Positions 8,529 to 16,886 of a stretch of DNA of 57,042 bases are shown here, in pieces; positions within the stretch are counted from its first letter, which is position 1; each line of letters starts with the position of its first letter. The position numbers and the translations under genes were made by a program. Where the stretch lies: NCBI GenBank assembly GCA_036399835.1, contig DASWMI010000132.1, positions 1 through 57,042 of the forward strand, in the 5' to 3' direction. Origin of the DNA: DASYML01 sp036399835 (GTDB lineage Bacteria > Acidobacteriota > Blastocatellia > Pyrinomonadales > Pyrinomonadaceae). A model generated the notes under the pieces. That model was not told the DNA's origin. It saw only the letters and a list, made by a program, of their open reading frames with translations, and made no database searches.

Positions 8529-10007
8529 CTAATAGAGATTGCCTTCGCGCTTGCGTCCGGTGTAATCCACGTAAACGACCTTTAGCTCTGTGTAGAAGTC
8601 GAGCGCGGTTGACCCCTGCTCGCGCTCGCCGATGCCAGTGGCCTTGATGCCGCCGAAGGGGATGTGCGCTTCGCCGCCGGTCGTCGGCGAGTTGATGTGA
8701 GTCATGCCCGTTTCAATCTCGTCAACAAAGCGGAAGATACGCGCCGCGTCATTCGTGAAGATGGAAGACGAAAGGCCGTACTCGGAATCGTTGGCAGCCT
8801 GCATGGCTTCCTCAAAATCCCTCACGCGAAGGACAGAGAGCACGGGGCCGAAAATCTCTTCGCGCGCGATGCGCATCTCCGTTGTGACATGATCGAAGAC
8901 GGTCGGCTGCACAAAGTAGCCCTTCTCCAACCCGTCGCCGCTGGCAGGCGAGCCGCCGCAGGCGAGCGTCGCCCCATCATCGCGCCCGATCTCTATATAG
9001 CGCAAGACGGTCTTAAACTGATGCTCATCCACGCTCGGACCCATCTCCGTCTGCGGGTCGCTCCCGTCGCCGATACGCATCGTCTGCGCCCTCCGAGTGA
9101 TGCGGCGGACGAACTCTTCGGCGACTTGATTAACGACGATGGCGCGGCTCGTTGCCGTGCAACGCTGGCCCGTAGAGCCGAACGCGCCCTGCGCGGTTGA
9201 TTCGACGGCGAGGTCCAGGTCCGCATCCTCCATCACGACGACAGGGTTCTTGCCGCCCATCTCGCACTGGACCTTTCCGCCGCGTCTTGAGACCTGCTCG
9301 TAAAGCCGTATGCCTATCTCGTTCGAGCCTGTGAAGGAGACGGCCCTGACCGCCGGATGATTGACAATCTCGTCGCCCGCATCCGAGCCTGAGCCGAGAA
9401 TCAGGTTGAGCACGCCCGGCGGCACGCCCGCTTCTTCAAAAATCTCTACGATGCGAACAGCCGTCGCGGGCGTCAAGCTGGCAGGCTTAAAGACGACCGT
9501 GTTGCCTGCGACGAGCGCGGGCGCAATCTTCCAGATGGGAATGGCGACGGGAAAATTCCAGGGCGTAATGCAGGCGACGACGCCGAGCGGCTGTTTGATG
9601 GTGTAAGCAAAATTCAGCGGCAGCTCGGATTGAATCGTCTCGCCGCTCATCCTGCGAGCTTCGCCCGCGCAAAACTCCGCCACGTTAATCGAGCGCTGAA
9701 GCTCTCCGCGTGATTCGCTCAAGGTCTTGCCCTCTTCGCGCGTCAGTATGCCAGCGATTGTTTCTTTATCATCCTCCATCAGCCGCGCGGCGCGTGCGAC
9801 GATGCGCCCGCGTGCCGGAGCAGGTGTCGAGCGCCAGGCGCGAAAAGCCTCGCTCGCGGCCTCGACTGCGCGCCGCGCCTCTTCTCTGGTAGACTGGCGG
9901 ACAGTGCCGAGCACATCATCCGTATTGGCCGGATTCAAATTATCCAGAGTCTTAACGGAAGCGGATTCGACCCACTCGCCGCCGATAAAATTGCGATAGA
10001 TTGCCAT
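8529..10007 (-). CDS. NAD(P)-dependent semialdehyde dehydrogenase (ALDH superfamily)
   Basis: A 492-residue aldehyde dehydrogenase with Rossmann motifs (ITPWNFPVAI, FTGSNEIG), general base Glu249 in CEMGGKNP and nucleophile Cys283 in GQRCTATSR. It oxidises aldehydes to acids and is closest in feel to succinate-semialdehyde or 2,5-dioxovalerate dehydrogenases. As first gene of the pyrimidine-degradation operon, next to the beta-alanine-type aminotransferase, it probably oxidises malonate or methylmalonate semialdehyde. That substrate is an inference; an alpha-ketoglutarate-semialdehyde role cannot be excluded. Of two nearby ATGs, 10007 (MAIYRNF) has AAGG at a good distance and fits the family start. 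The gap to the next gene is 71 bases. Confidence 0.92.
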   Translation of the reverse strand: MAIYRNFIGGEWVESASVKTLDNLNPANTDDVLGTVRQSTREEARRAVEAASEAFRAWRSTPAPARGRIVARAARLMEDDKETIAGILTREEGKTLSESRGELQRSINVAEFCAGEARRMSGETIQSELPLNFAYTIKQPLGVVACITPWNFPVAIPIWKIAPALVAGNTVVFKPASLTPATAVRIVEIFEEAGVPPGVLNLILGSGSDAGDEIVNHPAVRAVSFTGSNEIGIRLYEQVSRRGGKVQCEMGGKNPVVVMEDADLDLAVESTAQGAFGSTGQRCTATSRAIVVNQVAEEFVRRITRRAQTMRIGDGSDPQTEMGPSVDEHQFKTVLRYIEIGRDDGATLACGGSPASGDGLEKGYFVQPTVFDHVTTEMRIAREEIFGPVLSVLRVRDFEEAMQAANDSEYGLSSSIFTNDAARIFRFVDEIETGMTHINSPTTGGEAHIPFGGIKATGIGEREQGSTALDFYTELKVVYVDYTGRKREGNLY

Positions 10008-10155
10008 AGGCATCAACCTTAAAACCAACTTCGGAAAAGTTGTGGACTTGAAATTTAAGAATGCTTAATCGAATGGTCGCGAGCGAGGGCATTGCCCAAC
10101 AAACCCTCGGCTGGGCCACTGACCGCCCCGGAAGTGTAAACTCAATCGCGGGTTA

Positions 10156-10184
10156 AATATATCTCAAGCCGGAAAGGGTGTAAA
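10156..10184 (-). promoter_or_regulatory. sigma70-like promoter of the pyrimidine-degradation operon
   Basis: On the minus strand, TTTACA (10184-10179) and TATATT (10161-10156) are separated by exactly 17 bases, close to the vegetative consensus. The predicted transcript starts near 10149 and has about 140 bases of leader before the dehydrogenase ATG at 10007. It is the only good match in the gap upstream of the operon. Confidence 0.6.
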
Positions 10185-10237
10185 GAAGGCTAAAAGTTAA
10201 CGACTGGCAGGACTTGCCCGAAGCCTTGAAGAGCCTC

Positions 10238-10513
10238 TCAATTTACCTTATCACTGCTCTGGTCCAGTCTTTCTCCGTCCTCCGTCGAATCGAGCGAGAG
10301 ATTCCATTCCGAACAGCCTTCGGGGTCGCGTTGGGCGGCCTCGGCGAGTATCTCTCTTTGTTGTTCGCGGGTCAGGTCGTGCACGTAGTTGGCGAAGTCC
10401 GCGCGCTGGTCCTGGTCTTGAAGCGCGGCCTCCAGGTATTCCATAAATTCATCGAACTTGCTCACTTTAGGTTTACCACCCTTTCCGGCTGACGGCCTTA
10501 CTTGACGGCTCAC
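10238..10513 (-). CDS. small acidic helical protein, unknown
   Basis: A protein of about 91 residues from a GTG at 10513 preceded by GAGGA; the frame is open to an ATG at 10585, which would overlap the upstream gene by 49 bases. The visible core VSKFDEFMEYLEAALQD ... FANYVHDLTREQQREILAEAAQRD is predicted helical and strongly charged. I do not recognise a family. It is the last gene of a five-gene cluster of small proteins, 23 bases after the zinc-domain gene if the GTG start is right. Confidence 0.55.
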   Translation of the reverse strand: MSRQVRPSAGKGGKPKVSKFDEFMEYLEAALQDQDQRADFANYVHDLTREQQREILAEAAQRDPEGCSEWNLSLDSTEDGERLDQSSDKVN

Positions 10514-10536
10514 AGCTTCCTCTTCGGCTGAATGCT

Positions 10537-10782
10537 TTATGCTTTCCAGGCGTGCGCCCAGCCGCTGCCGTGACATGCTCCGCAAGGTGTGTTCTTAAAG
10601 GCTTTGCCTGTCCCTTTGCAGGCGGCGCATCTGCGTGCGGGCTGGACCACCAGGACGCTTCCCTGAGCGCCGCAGGTCGGGCATCCCTGCTCGCCAAAGG
10701 AACCCGAAAAACGACCTGTGCCCTGACATAGTGTGCATGTCTCCGGCGCGTAATGTGCCGGCGGTTTTGCTCCTGTACTCAT
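10537..10782 (-). CDS. free-standing DnaJ-type cysteine-rich zinc-domain protein
   Basis: An 81-residue protein that consists almost entirely of four CxxCxGxG-type units: CTLCQGTG, CPTCGAQG, CAACKGTG and CGACHGSG. This is the complete two-zinc central domain of DnaJ (Hsp40) without a J domain or substrate-binding domains. Such isolated domains (for example plant BSD2) can act as small chaperones or thiol-disulfide factors. Its partners may be the neighbouring small proteins of the same operon; this is inference. It begins 22 bases after the stop of the upstream gene. Confidence 0.8.
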   Translation of the reverse strand: MSTGAKPPAHYAPETCTLCQGTGRFSGSFGEQGCPTCGAQGSVLVVQPARRCAACKGTGKAFKNTPCGACHGSGWAHAWKA

Positions 10783-10804
10783 CTCTCAGTGCCTTTCCAA
10801 TTTT

Positions 10805-11038
10805 TTATTGCCAGGGGTCGCTGATGTCGGGCATATCGTCTTCGTCGAGCTTGGTGAAGGGTGTGATTAACTTGAGGACCGCTTCCGTCTGTTCGCCGCT
10901 GATGACGGTTTGCCAGCCGCTGCGCAGGAATAGCTCAACGCCGGAGCTTTTGATGACGAGGCGCGAGATGTCTTCGATATTGATGTAATGCCTTTCGTTG
11001 GGAGCTACCTCAACGGTCAGGAAGAGGGGTCGTTTCAT
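10805..11038 (-). CDS. small conserved-looking protein, unknown
   Basis: A 77-residue protein, MKRPLFLTVEVAPNERHYIN ..., with a predicted beta-rich N-terminal two thirds (alternating hydrophobic strands, ISRLVIKSSGVELFL) and an acidic tail ending DEDDMPDISDPWQ. I do not recognise a family. Its ATG overlaps the stop of the upstream gene in an ATGA, so the two are translationally coupled, which supports its being real. Confidence 0.65.
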   Translation of the reverse strand: MKRPLFLTVEVAPNERHYINIEDISRLVIKSSGVELFLRSGWQTVISGEQTEAVLKLITPFTKLDEDDMPDISDPWQ

Positions 11039-11292
11039 TGCTCTGTGCCTTCGTCTGATGCTTTCGCCGTGTGCTCTGTGATCTGTGTCCGGCTGTCTGC
11101 GTACATGTCCCTGTATTCCGTCCCGTCATCAATCACGATACCCCTGAAAAGCATGGCCTCGTCTGCGTCCGTCCCGAGCTTCTCCAATTCCGCCTGGACC
11201 TGATTCCAGCTCAGCTTGTTGGTCAGGATTTTGTTCGGGCGTTTGACCAGATAATGTTTCGCGTCTCGACTAACGAGCTTTTTGACACTCAT
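11035..11292 (-). CDS. small protein, unknown
   Basis: An 85-residue protein, MSVKKLVSRDAKHYLVKRPN ..., with a basic N-terminus, a central helical part (WNQVQAELEKLGTDADEAMLF) and a charged C-terminus. No family recognised. It is joined by 4-base ATGA overlaps to both its upstream gene (11289-11292) and its downstream gene (11035-11038), the strongest evidence that the three form one operon. Confidence 0.65.
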   Translation of the reverse strand: MSVKKLVSRDAKHYLVKRPNKILTNKLSWNQVQAELEKLGTDADEAMLFRGIVIDDGTEYRDMYADSRTQITEHTAKASDEGTEQ

Positions 11293-11597
11293 TTCTTATT
11301 GCCTTTCTGATTAGGACTCTGAGTAGGCTTGTTGGATTTTTTGGCAATCTCCTGCGCCTTATGGACGTTTCTTTCTCTTCTGGTTTTATACCCCTGCTCG
11401 CTCTCTGCCTGGCCCTGGTCTTCTTCCGGGATGAAGGCTACGGCGGAGCTGAGCGCCATGTCTATGGCCTTGCCTGCGACGTTGGCCGCCTGGTCCAGCG
11501 CCCCGCTCAAGAGATTGGCGGCCTCGTTGACTCCCGCTGAAATCCCTTCCGTCGCTGTGTCCTTAGATTTATCGCTCCGCTTGCGCCCTCTTGCCAT
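11289..11597 (-). CDS. small basic protein with amphipathic Ala-rich segment, unknown
   Basis: A 102-residue protein from the ATG at 11597, preceded by AAAGGGAG; the frame is open to 11708 but the longer start has no ribosome-binding site. Both ends are very basic (MARGRKRSDKSKD and KKSNKPTQSPNQKGNKK). The middle (about residues 18-55) is an Ala/Asn-rich amphipathic helix that could lie on a membrane or self-associate. It is the first gene of the five-gene small-protein operon. No family recognised. Confidence 0.6.
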   Translation of the reverse strand: MARGRKRSDKSKDTATEGISAGVNEAANLLSGALDQAANVAGKAIDMALSSAVAFIPEEDQGQAESEQGYKTRRERNVHKAQEIAKKSNKPTQSPNQKGNKK

Positions 11598-11670
11598 GCC
11601 CTCGCTCCCTTTCTGTTTCAACTGTCCGAACTTCTTCCTCAAAAAGATTCGAGACGAATATTCATTGCTA

Positions 11671-11684
11671 GTATTTATCAATAC
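11671..11684. promoter_or_regulatory. possible operator: GTATT-N4-AATAC inverted repeat
   Basis: The 14-base sequence GTATTTATCAATAC is a perfect 5-base inverted repeat with a 4-base spacer in the AT-rich gap between the two divergently transcribed small-protein units (start at 11597 minus, start at 11877 plus). Position and symmetry suggest a regulator site. No matching regulator was identified. Confidence 0.25.
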
Positions 11685-11876
11685 ACGGCGGAAGACAAGC
11701 AGGACCACTCCCGCGCGCCGCCCGTTTTAACTGAAACGATAGCCATCCGGACTGTTTCGAGTTATCATCGCTCAAACGGTCCAGGTCACGTTTCATCCGG
11801 CGACAGCCCAGGGTTAATCCTTTTGGCAATCGTTCCGGAGAACAAAAAGAATCCATCCACCGAGCAGAGACAATCA

Positions 11877-12218
11877 ATGGGAAAGCGCAATAGAAGATTT
11901 CAGAGAGCCGCCGGCAGCTCTTCGGGCAATCCACATTTCGAGAATCTGGTTAAGCTGCGCGAAGGTAATCCGCAGGCTTATGAGCGTCTCAGCGAAGAGA
12001 CACATCAAACCGTAGAAAGGTATCAAATGAGCCAGCTTGCCAAGACCTTCGAGTATAACCCGGGCAATGAAAGCCTGCTTGAGCTGAGCGAGCGCAGACC
12101 GGAAGTTTTTGCGCTGCTTAACCAGAGAATCAGAGAGGAAGTCGAACAATACGCCGCCAGCCGCCGCGCTCACAAGGTGGTCCAGGAAGAGCAAGCCGCC
12201 CCGGAAAACGGAACTTGA
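11877..12218 (+). CDS. small helical protein, unknown
   Basis: A 113-residue protein, MGKRNRRFQRAAGSSSGNPH ..., with a basic N-terminal tail and two related helical stretches, NPHFENLVKLREGNPQAYERL and NPGNESLLELSERRPEVFALL. These look like an internal duplication (aromatic-L-L-R-P-A/V-L spacing). The C-terminus is acidic and polar. The frame is open to a TTG at 11823. It diverges from the five-gene small-protein operon. No family recognised. Confidence 0.6.
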   Translation: MGKRNRRFQRAAGSSSGNPHFENLVKLREGNPQAYERLSEETHQTVERYQMSQLAKTFEYNPGNESLLELSERRPEVFALLNQRIREEVEQYAASRRAHKVVQEEQAAPENGT

Positions 12219-12373
12219 GAGATTCCGCTGCGCCGCCTCTGCTCCGGCAGCTTGATTGCGTGCTCTGACAGCCTTTAATCAAGAGAACGCCGCCGCGCGC
12301 TAAGAATTACAGCGCCCGCAACCGGCGCTCGCCAACTACAAAAAAAAGTTTCGATTGCATATTATTATCCGCC

Positions 12374-13987
12374 ATGACGGAAAGCCGAAAACTGTCTTTG
12401 CCGGACCAATCGCGCGTGCCTGGGAATCTCGCGGGCGAGCCTGTGAATCTGCGCGAGCTGCTTGAGAGCCGCGCTCAAGCCAGCCCCTCCAAGACTTTTC
12501 TCTTCTCGGAAGCCGATGGCCGCTCCTACACTTACTCGGAATTTAATCGCGCGGTCAATCGCGCCGCGCACCTGCTCCGCTCGCGCGGCATCGAGAAGGG
12601 CCATGTCGTCAGCCTGCTCTTGCCCAATAGCGCGGAATACATCATAGCCTATTTCGCCTGCTTCAAGCTGGGCGCGCTGGCTGGACCAATCAACTCCCTG
12701 CTCAAGCCGCAGGAGATTGCTTACGTCATCTCGAACTCCGAAGCCAGGGCACTCCTCGTCGGCTCGGAATTCCTGCGAGGCATCGAAGCTATCAGAGCCG
12801 GATTGCCGGACCTGCGCGAGATAATTGTTTTTGATGATGAAGCGGAGGCCACAGCCGCGTTTGCCTCTGTGGAAGAGATGCCGCCTGCCGCCGACATCTC
12901 GCTCGAAGACGAAGCCATCATCATCTACACTTCAGGGACGACCGGAAAGCCCAAGGGCTGCCTGCTGACTCACGGCAACCTGCTTGCCAATGCGCGGCAG
13001 ATTACAAACTGGCTCGGCTTTACAGAGCGCGACCGCCTGCTCACCATCATGCCGCTCTTTCACATGAACGCGGTCTCGGTCACGACCCTCACGCCGCTCT
13101 ACAGCGCAGGCTCTACGGTCGTCAGCCAGCGGTTCTCGGCCAGGCGCTTCTGGCAGATGATCAACGATTATCAGATTACCTCCTTCGGCTCTGTCGCGAC
13201 GATGCTCTCTATGCTGCTGGCGACCTATCCGGAGGGCGTGCCCGCAGGGCTTCAAACCGGCCAGCTACGCTTTGCCATGTGCGGGTCTGCGCCAGTGCCT
13301 GCGGAAATCCTGCGCCGTTTTGAAGAGACCTTCAACTGCCTCGTGATAGAAGGCTACGGTCTTTCGGAATCCACCTGCCGCTCGACCTTCAACCCGCCGG
13401 ACCAGAGAAGGCGTCCAGGCTCTTGCGGGATGCCCATCGGCAACGAGATGAAGGTCTTTGACGAAGAGGACAGGGAAGTGCCGGACGGCAAGTTGGGCGA
13501 GATAGTCCTGCGCGGCGAGAATATCCTGAAGGGCTATTTCAAAAACGAGGAGGCCACTAGGCGAGCCTTTCGTCAAGGCTGGTTTCATACGGGCGACATA
13601 GGCTACAGGGACTCCGAAGGCTTCTTCTACATTGTGGACCGCAAGTCTGACATGATTATACGCGGCGGCGAAAACATCTACCCCCGCGAGATTGACGAAG
13701 TCCTTTATCAGCATCCGTCGGTCGCCGCCGCCGCCGCCATAGGCGTGCCCGACCAGCTTTACGGCGAAGAGGTCGCGGCCTTCGTCGTGCTCAAAGAGGG
13801 GACTCAAACTACTGAAGAAGAGCTAATCGCTTTTTGCCGCGAGCGGCTGGCAGACTATAAATGCCCTAAGACTGTCCGCTTCGTCGCAGACATTCCCAAA
13901 GGGCCAACAGGCAAACTCCTCAAACGCGAGCTGGCCCGACAGTACGCAATTTCGCCGGATCAGCCAAACGCACCAAACAATATTTGA
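12374..13987 (+). CDS. acyl-CoA synthetase (AMP-forming)
   Basis: A 537-residue ANL-superfamily adenylate-forming enzyme that activates a carboxylic acid as acyl-AMP and transfers it to CoA. The motifs are in order: P-loop YTSGTTGKPKG (about residues 186-196), MPLFHMN, YGLSEST (A5), HTGDIGYRD (A7), the hinge DRKSDMIIRGGENIYP (A8) and catalytic Lys in GPTGKLLKREL near the C-terminus (A10). It resembles long/medium-chain fatty acyl-CoA ligases or carnitine-CoA ligase-like proteins; chain length cannot be judged. There is no obvious ribosome-binding site before the ATG, and an AT-rich TATTAT lies just upstream, so translation may be leaderless. Confidence 0.93.
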   Translation: MTESRKLSLPDQSRVPGNLAGEPVNLRELLESRAQASPSKTFLFSEADGRSYTYSEFNRAVNRAAHLLRSRGIEKGHVVSLLLPNSAEYIIAYFACFKLGALAGPINSLLKPQEIAYVISNSEARALLVGSEFLRGIEAIRAGLPDLREIIVFDDEAEATAAFASVEEMPPAADISLEDEAIIIYTSGTTGKPKGCLLTHGNLLANARQITNWLGFTERDRLLTIMPLFHMNAVSVTTLTPLYSAGSTVVSQRFSARRFWQMINDYQITSFGSVATMLSMLLATYPEGVPAGLQTGQLRFAMCGSAPVPAEILRRFEETFNCLVIEGYGLSESTCRSTFNPPDQRRRPGSCGMPIGNEMKVFDEEDREVPDGKLGEIVLRGENILKGYFKNEEATRRAFRQGWFHTGDIGYRDSEGFFYIVDRKSDMIIRGGENIYPREIDEVLYQHPSVAAAAAIGVPDQLYGEEVAAFVVLKEGTQTTEEELIAFCRERLADYKCPKTVRFVADIPKGPTGKLLKRELARQYAISPDQPNAPNNI

Positions 13988-14043
13988 AATTCCGAACTCT
14001 TCATCAACCTCTGCACACGGCCCACCGGCTACTATCTCGAAAA

Positions 14044-14073
14044 TGGTCCAGATAATGTCTCTATTCTGGACCA
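14044..14073. repeat. perfect 9-bp inverted repeat of the TGGTCCA word
   Basis: TGGTCCAGA (14044-14052) and TCTGGACCA (14065-14073) are perfect inverted copies with a 12-base spacer in the gap downstream of the acyl-CoA ligase. Both arms contain the over-represented word TGGACCA/TGGTCCA. Confidence 0.6.
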
Positions 14074-14104
14074 CAGGATCAGTAATATTCAGAGCGACCG
14101 TGAT

Positions 14105-14192
14105 GTTGACAGATGTTCACACCTCTCAAGGCTGCGTGTCGTGGATTGTAGACACGGGTCAACGAGCAAGAAAGCTCGTCTGGAAGGCTTCC
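14105..14192 (+). other. run of inverted repeats upstream of the M14 peptidase gene (structured leader?)
   Basis: Several stems are visible in series: GTTGAC (14105-14110) with GTCAAC (14158-14163), enclosing CGTGTC/GACACG; ACGAGC (14162-14167) with GCTCGT (14174-14179); and GGAAG-G-CTTCC (14182-14192). The first two share bases and could be alternatives. They lie in the 331-base gap before the M14 start, so an RNA leader is possible. There is no U-tract that would mark a terminator. Confidence 0.3.
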
Positions 14193-14318
14193 GGTAAAAA
14201 AACTAACGCAATCAGTTTCTCGCTTTAAATGGTACGGAGGTTGCAGCCCGAAGCCTGCGCCGCTGTTGCTCGCGGCTCCGAATCTTCAACGGAAAGTATC
14301 CTGAAAGGAGAACCCTTC

Positions 14319-16838
14319 ATGCCCGTCTTCGATGCACGCATCACTGTTCCCGATAAGCGATTGAACGAGCTGGAAAAACTCAGGCTGGACCTCGTTTTCA
14401 AGGGCGCGCGCAGCCTTGAAGAAAATATCAGCGAAGTGCCCGGTATCCTGACCGAAGAACAGATTCAGCAGGTGAGGGACGCTGGTTTTGAGGTCGAGGT
14501 GGCGGGCGATCTGACGGAGGAGGCCAGGCAAAGGCGTGCGGAAGTTTCGCGCACCAACCGTTTCTCAGCCTTGACCACGGTCAAAGATTTTGAGGCCTTC
14601 TATGCCGGCACGCATGAAGCTCTCGCGCGCTCTGCGGTCCTGCCCCCGCCGTTTACAGGTTATCTGAATGTAGATGAGGTGGAATCCGCGCTCAAATCGC
14701 TGCCCGCCTTTTATCCGGACCTCGTAACGCTTATCAAGCTCCCCAACAAGACCGCCGAGAAGAGAGAATCCAATGCGGTTCGGATACGCGCAGGGTCCAA
14801 GCAGAAGCGGCGCGGCGTGCTCTTTATCGCCTCGGTCCACGCGCGCGAGTGGGGCGGCTCGGATATCTGCGTGAATTTTATTCACCAGATACTTCTCGCC
14901 TATAAATATTTCTCGCCGCTGGTGTTTGGCGGCAAGATTTATACTCCGCTACAGGTCAAAGCCATCATGGAGAATCTGGAGTTGTTTGTCTTCCCGGATG
15001 TCAACCCGGACGGCAAGGCTTACAGCCAGAGCGATGACCCGAACAAGCCCATACAGGGCGACTGGTGGCGTAAAAACCGCACGCCGTTCCCGGCGAAAAA
15101 TGCTGTCGGCGTGGACCTCAATCGTAACTTCAATTTTATCTGGGATGAAACTATTCACTGTTCGGACGATCCCACAGACATCCAATACAAAGGCCCGCAG
15201 GCGGCCAGCGAACCGGAGACGAAAAACGTCGCCTACCTGCTGCAAACCTATCCGAACATTCGCTACTTCGTAGACATACACAGCTACGCCTCCGTCATCG
15301 CCTACAGGTGGGGCGATGATAACAACCGTCACGATAAGAGAGACCAGAACTTCGCAAATCCGAAATTCAAGGGGATTCGCGGGGTCACGCCGGACTACTT
15401 CGGGAATCTCCCTCCGGCCAATGAAAGCCTCTACAGGGAGTTTACTCCGACGCTGGACCATAACACGATGAAGGGTTGGGCGGAGCGGATGAGAGATGCG
15501 CTCAAGGATGTGCGCGGCGAGGTCTACACGGTCGGGCAGGCGGCTTTGAAACCTCTCTACCCGACCTCCGGCAGTTGTACGGATTACGCCTTCGGCATCA
15601 ATCATCAAAAGTATCCGCTCAACAGGGTCTATGCCTTCACCATCGAATTCGGCAAAAAGTTTGTCCCGGAATATACAGAGATGGTCAACATCATGATGGA
15701 GATCAACGCCGCGATGACAGAGTTGTGCTGGTCCGTGCTGAGCGATCTCTACGTCCGCGACAGCGATAAAGACACCGGCGACATCCCGAGCAAAAGACCT
15801 TACTGGAACAGCCCCGACATCTGGGTGCGCAATTCGGAAGACGATGGGAAAGAGCATCAATCGCCTGTTCGCGGGCGGGACAACTACGTCTACGTGCGCG
15901 TTAACAATCGCGGCATGGCGGAGGCGAAGAAGGTGGTTGTGCGTGTTTACGTGGCACGTGCGCACGCAGGCTTTATCTTTCCGCAAGACTTTATTCCGCT
16001 GGACCGGAGTACGATAGATGCTAAAACGGGAGGCACATACCTCATCGGCGAAGAGAAGATTGATGAGATCAAGGCTGGCGAGAACGAGGTGACGCATGTC
16101 AAATGGAAATCCTCTTTGATTCCTCCGAAGAACTGGCACGCCTGCCTGCTCGTTGAGGTTGCTCCGAACGACGGTCCTCCGTCCGGCGGGAGAAGCGTGG
16201 TTGATAGCAATAACCTCTCGCAGAAAAATGTGACTATCGTGGATGCCAAACCGGGAGACGCTGTTAACCTGACTTTTCTCGTCGCTGATGTCGCGGCTCT
16301 TGAGCCGACAAAAGAAGAAGAAGAGGCGGAGGAAGAGGAGGTCGGCGTGAGGGGCGCTCGCAAGGCTCGCGTGCGCGGCAAGAGCCAGAGCGTCAGCGCA
16401 GAAGGCTCTGTTGTCGTCAAGAGAGTCAAGGGACCAGGACGGCTCGGCCTCTATCTGGACATCAACGACCAGCGCGCGATGAAGACGCTCAAACGAGCTG
16501 CGACAGTTCAACGCGGCGCGAAAGCGAAAACCGTTGCCAAGGGAGCGCGCAAGTCTACGAAGAGGACTTCAAAGCAAACCTCGAAGCAGACGCAGGCGAC
16601 AGCCGTCAGCGGCTTTGATTTCGTCAGACAGGAAGGAAAGCAGATGCTCTCTTTAACGGGACAGAAACAGGGCAGAGTTCCTCTCAGTCGAAAGAGAGAG
16701 CAGAAGAAGGAGATGAGCTTGAAGGTGGTCGTGCCGAAAGATGCGACGGCAGGCGAACGCTACGAGCTTCATGTCGAGCAGCAGGACGGGAAAAAACGTG
16801 CGCTCGGCGGCCTCGTGCTCGAAGTCCGCGTCGTTTGA
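14319..16838 (+). CDS. M14 zinc carboxypeptidase with C-terminal beta domains
   Basis: An 839-residue M14 carboxypeptidase. Zinc ligands His174 and Glu177 (HAREW) and His321 (DIHSYAS), the substrate-binding pair in VDLNRNF (about 266-272) and catalytic Glu443 (FTIEFGKKF) are all present, so it should be active on C-terminal residues of peptides. Residues 1-85 look like a propeptide. After the enzyme comes a CARDB-like domain (GRDNYVYVRVNNRGMAEAKK), an acidic stretch (EEEEAEEEE) and a Lys/Thr-rich linker. No signal peptide is visible, which is odd for this class. The start at 14319 has AAAGGAG at good spacing; the frame is open to 14229. Confidence 0.92.
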   Translation: MPVFDARITVPDKRLNELEKLRLDLVFKGARSLEENISEVPGILTEEQIQQVRDAGFEVEVAGDLTEEARQRRAEVSRTNRFSALTTVKDFEAFYAGTHEALARSAVLPPPFTGYLNVDEVESALKSLPAFYPDLVTLIKLPNKTAEKRESNAVRIRAGSKQKRRGVLFIASVHAREWGGSDICVNFIHQILLAYKYFSPLVFGGKIYTPLQVKAIMENLELFVFPDVNPDGKAYSQSDDPNKPIQGDWWRKNRTPFPAKNAVGVDLNRNFNFIWDETIHCSDDPTDIQYKGPQAASEPETKNVAYLLQTYPNIRYFVDIHSYASVIAYRWGDDNNRHDKRDQNFANPKFKGIRGVTPDYFGNLPPANESLYREFTPTLDHNTMKGWAERMRDALKDVRGEVYTVGQAALKPLYPTSGSCTDYAFGINHQKYPLNRVYAFTIEFGKKFVPEYTEMVNIMMEINAAMTELCWSVLSDLYVRDSDKDTGDIPSKRPYWNSPDIWVRNSEDDGKEHQSPVRGRDNYVYVRVNNRGMAEAKKVVVRVYVARAHAGFIFPQDFIPLDRSTIDAKTGGTYLIGEEKIDEIKAGENEVTHVKWKSSLIPPKNWHACLLVEVAPNDGPPSGGRSVVDSNNLSQKNVTIVDAKPGDAVNLTFLVADVAALEPTKEEEEAEEEEVGVRGARKARVRGKSQSVSAEGSVVVKRVKGPGRLGLYLDINDQRAMKTLKRAATVQRGAKAKTVAKGARKSTKRTSKQTSKQTQATAVSGFDFVRQEGKQMLSLTGQKQGRVPLSRKREQKKEMSLKVVVPKDATAGERYELHVEQQDGKKRALGGLVLEVRVV

Positions 16839-16886
16839 TTCCGACTCCATTTAAAAAGCCGCCATCGGCCAAGAGTTAAACCACAC

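Noticed and set aside
10029..10237. Riboswitch or T-box upstream of the pyrimidine-degradation operon
   Set aside because: Apart from the promoter elements I see no conserved riboswitch motif or terminator-antiterminator pairing in the 140-base leader.
14949..16511. 520-codon minus-strand open frame inside the M14 gene
   Set aside because: GC-rich codon bias often opens the opposite strand. The plus-strand frame has all M14 motifs and a ribosome-binding site, while the minus frame has neither a family nor a start signal.
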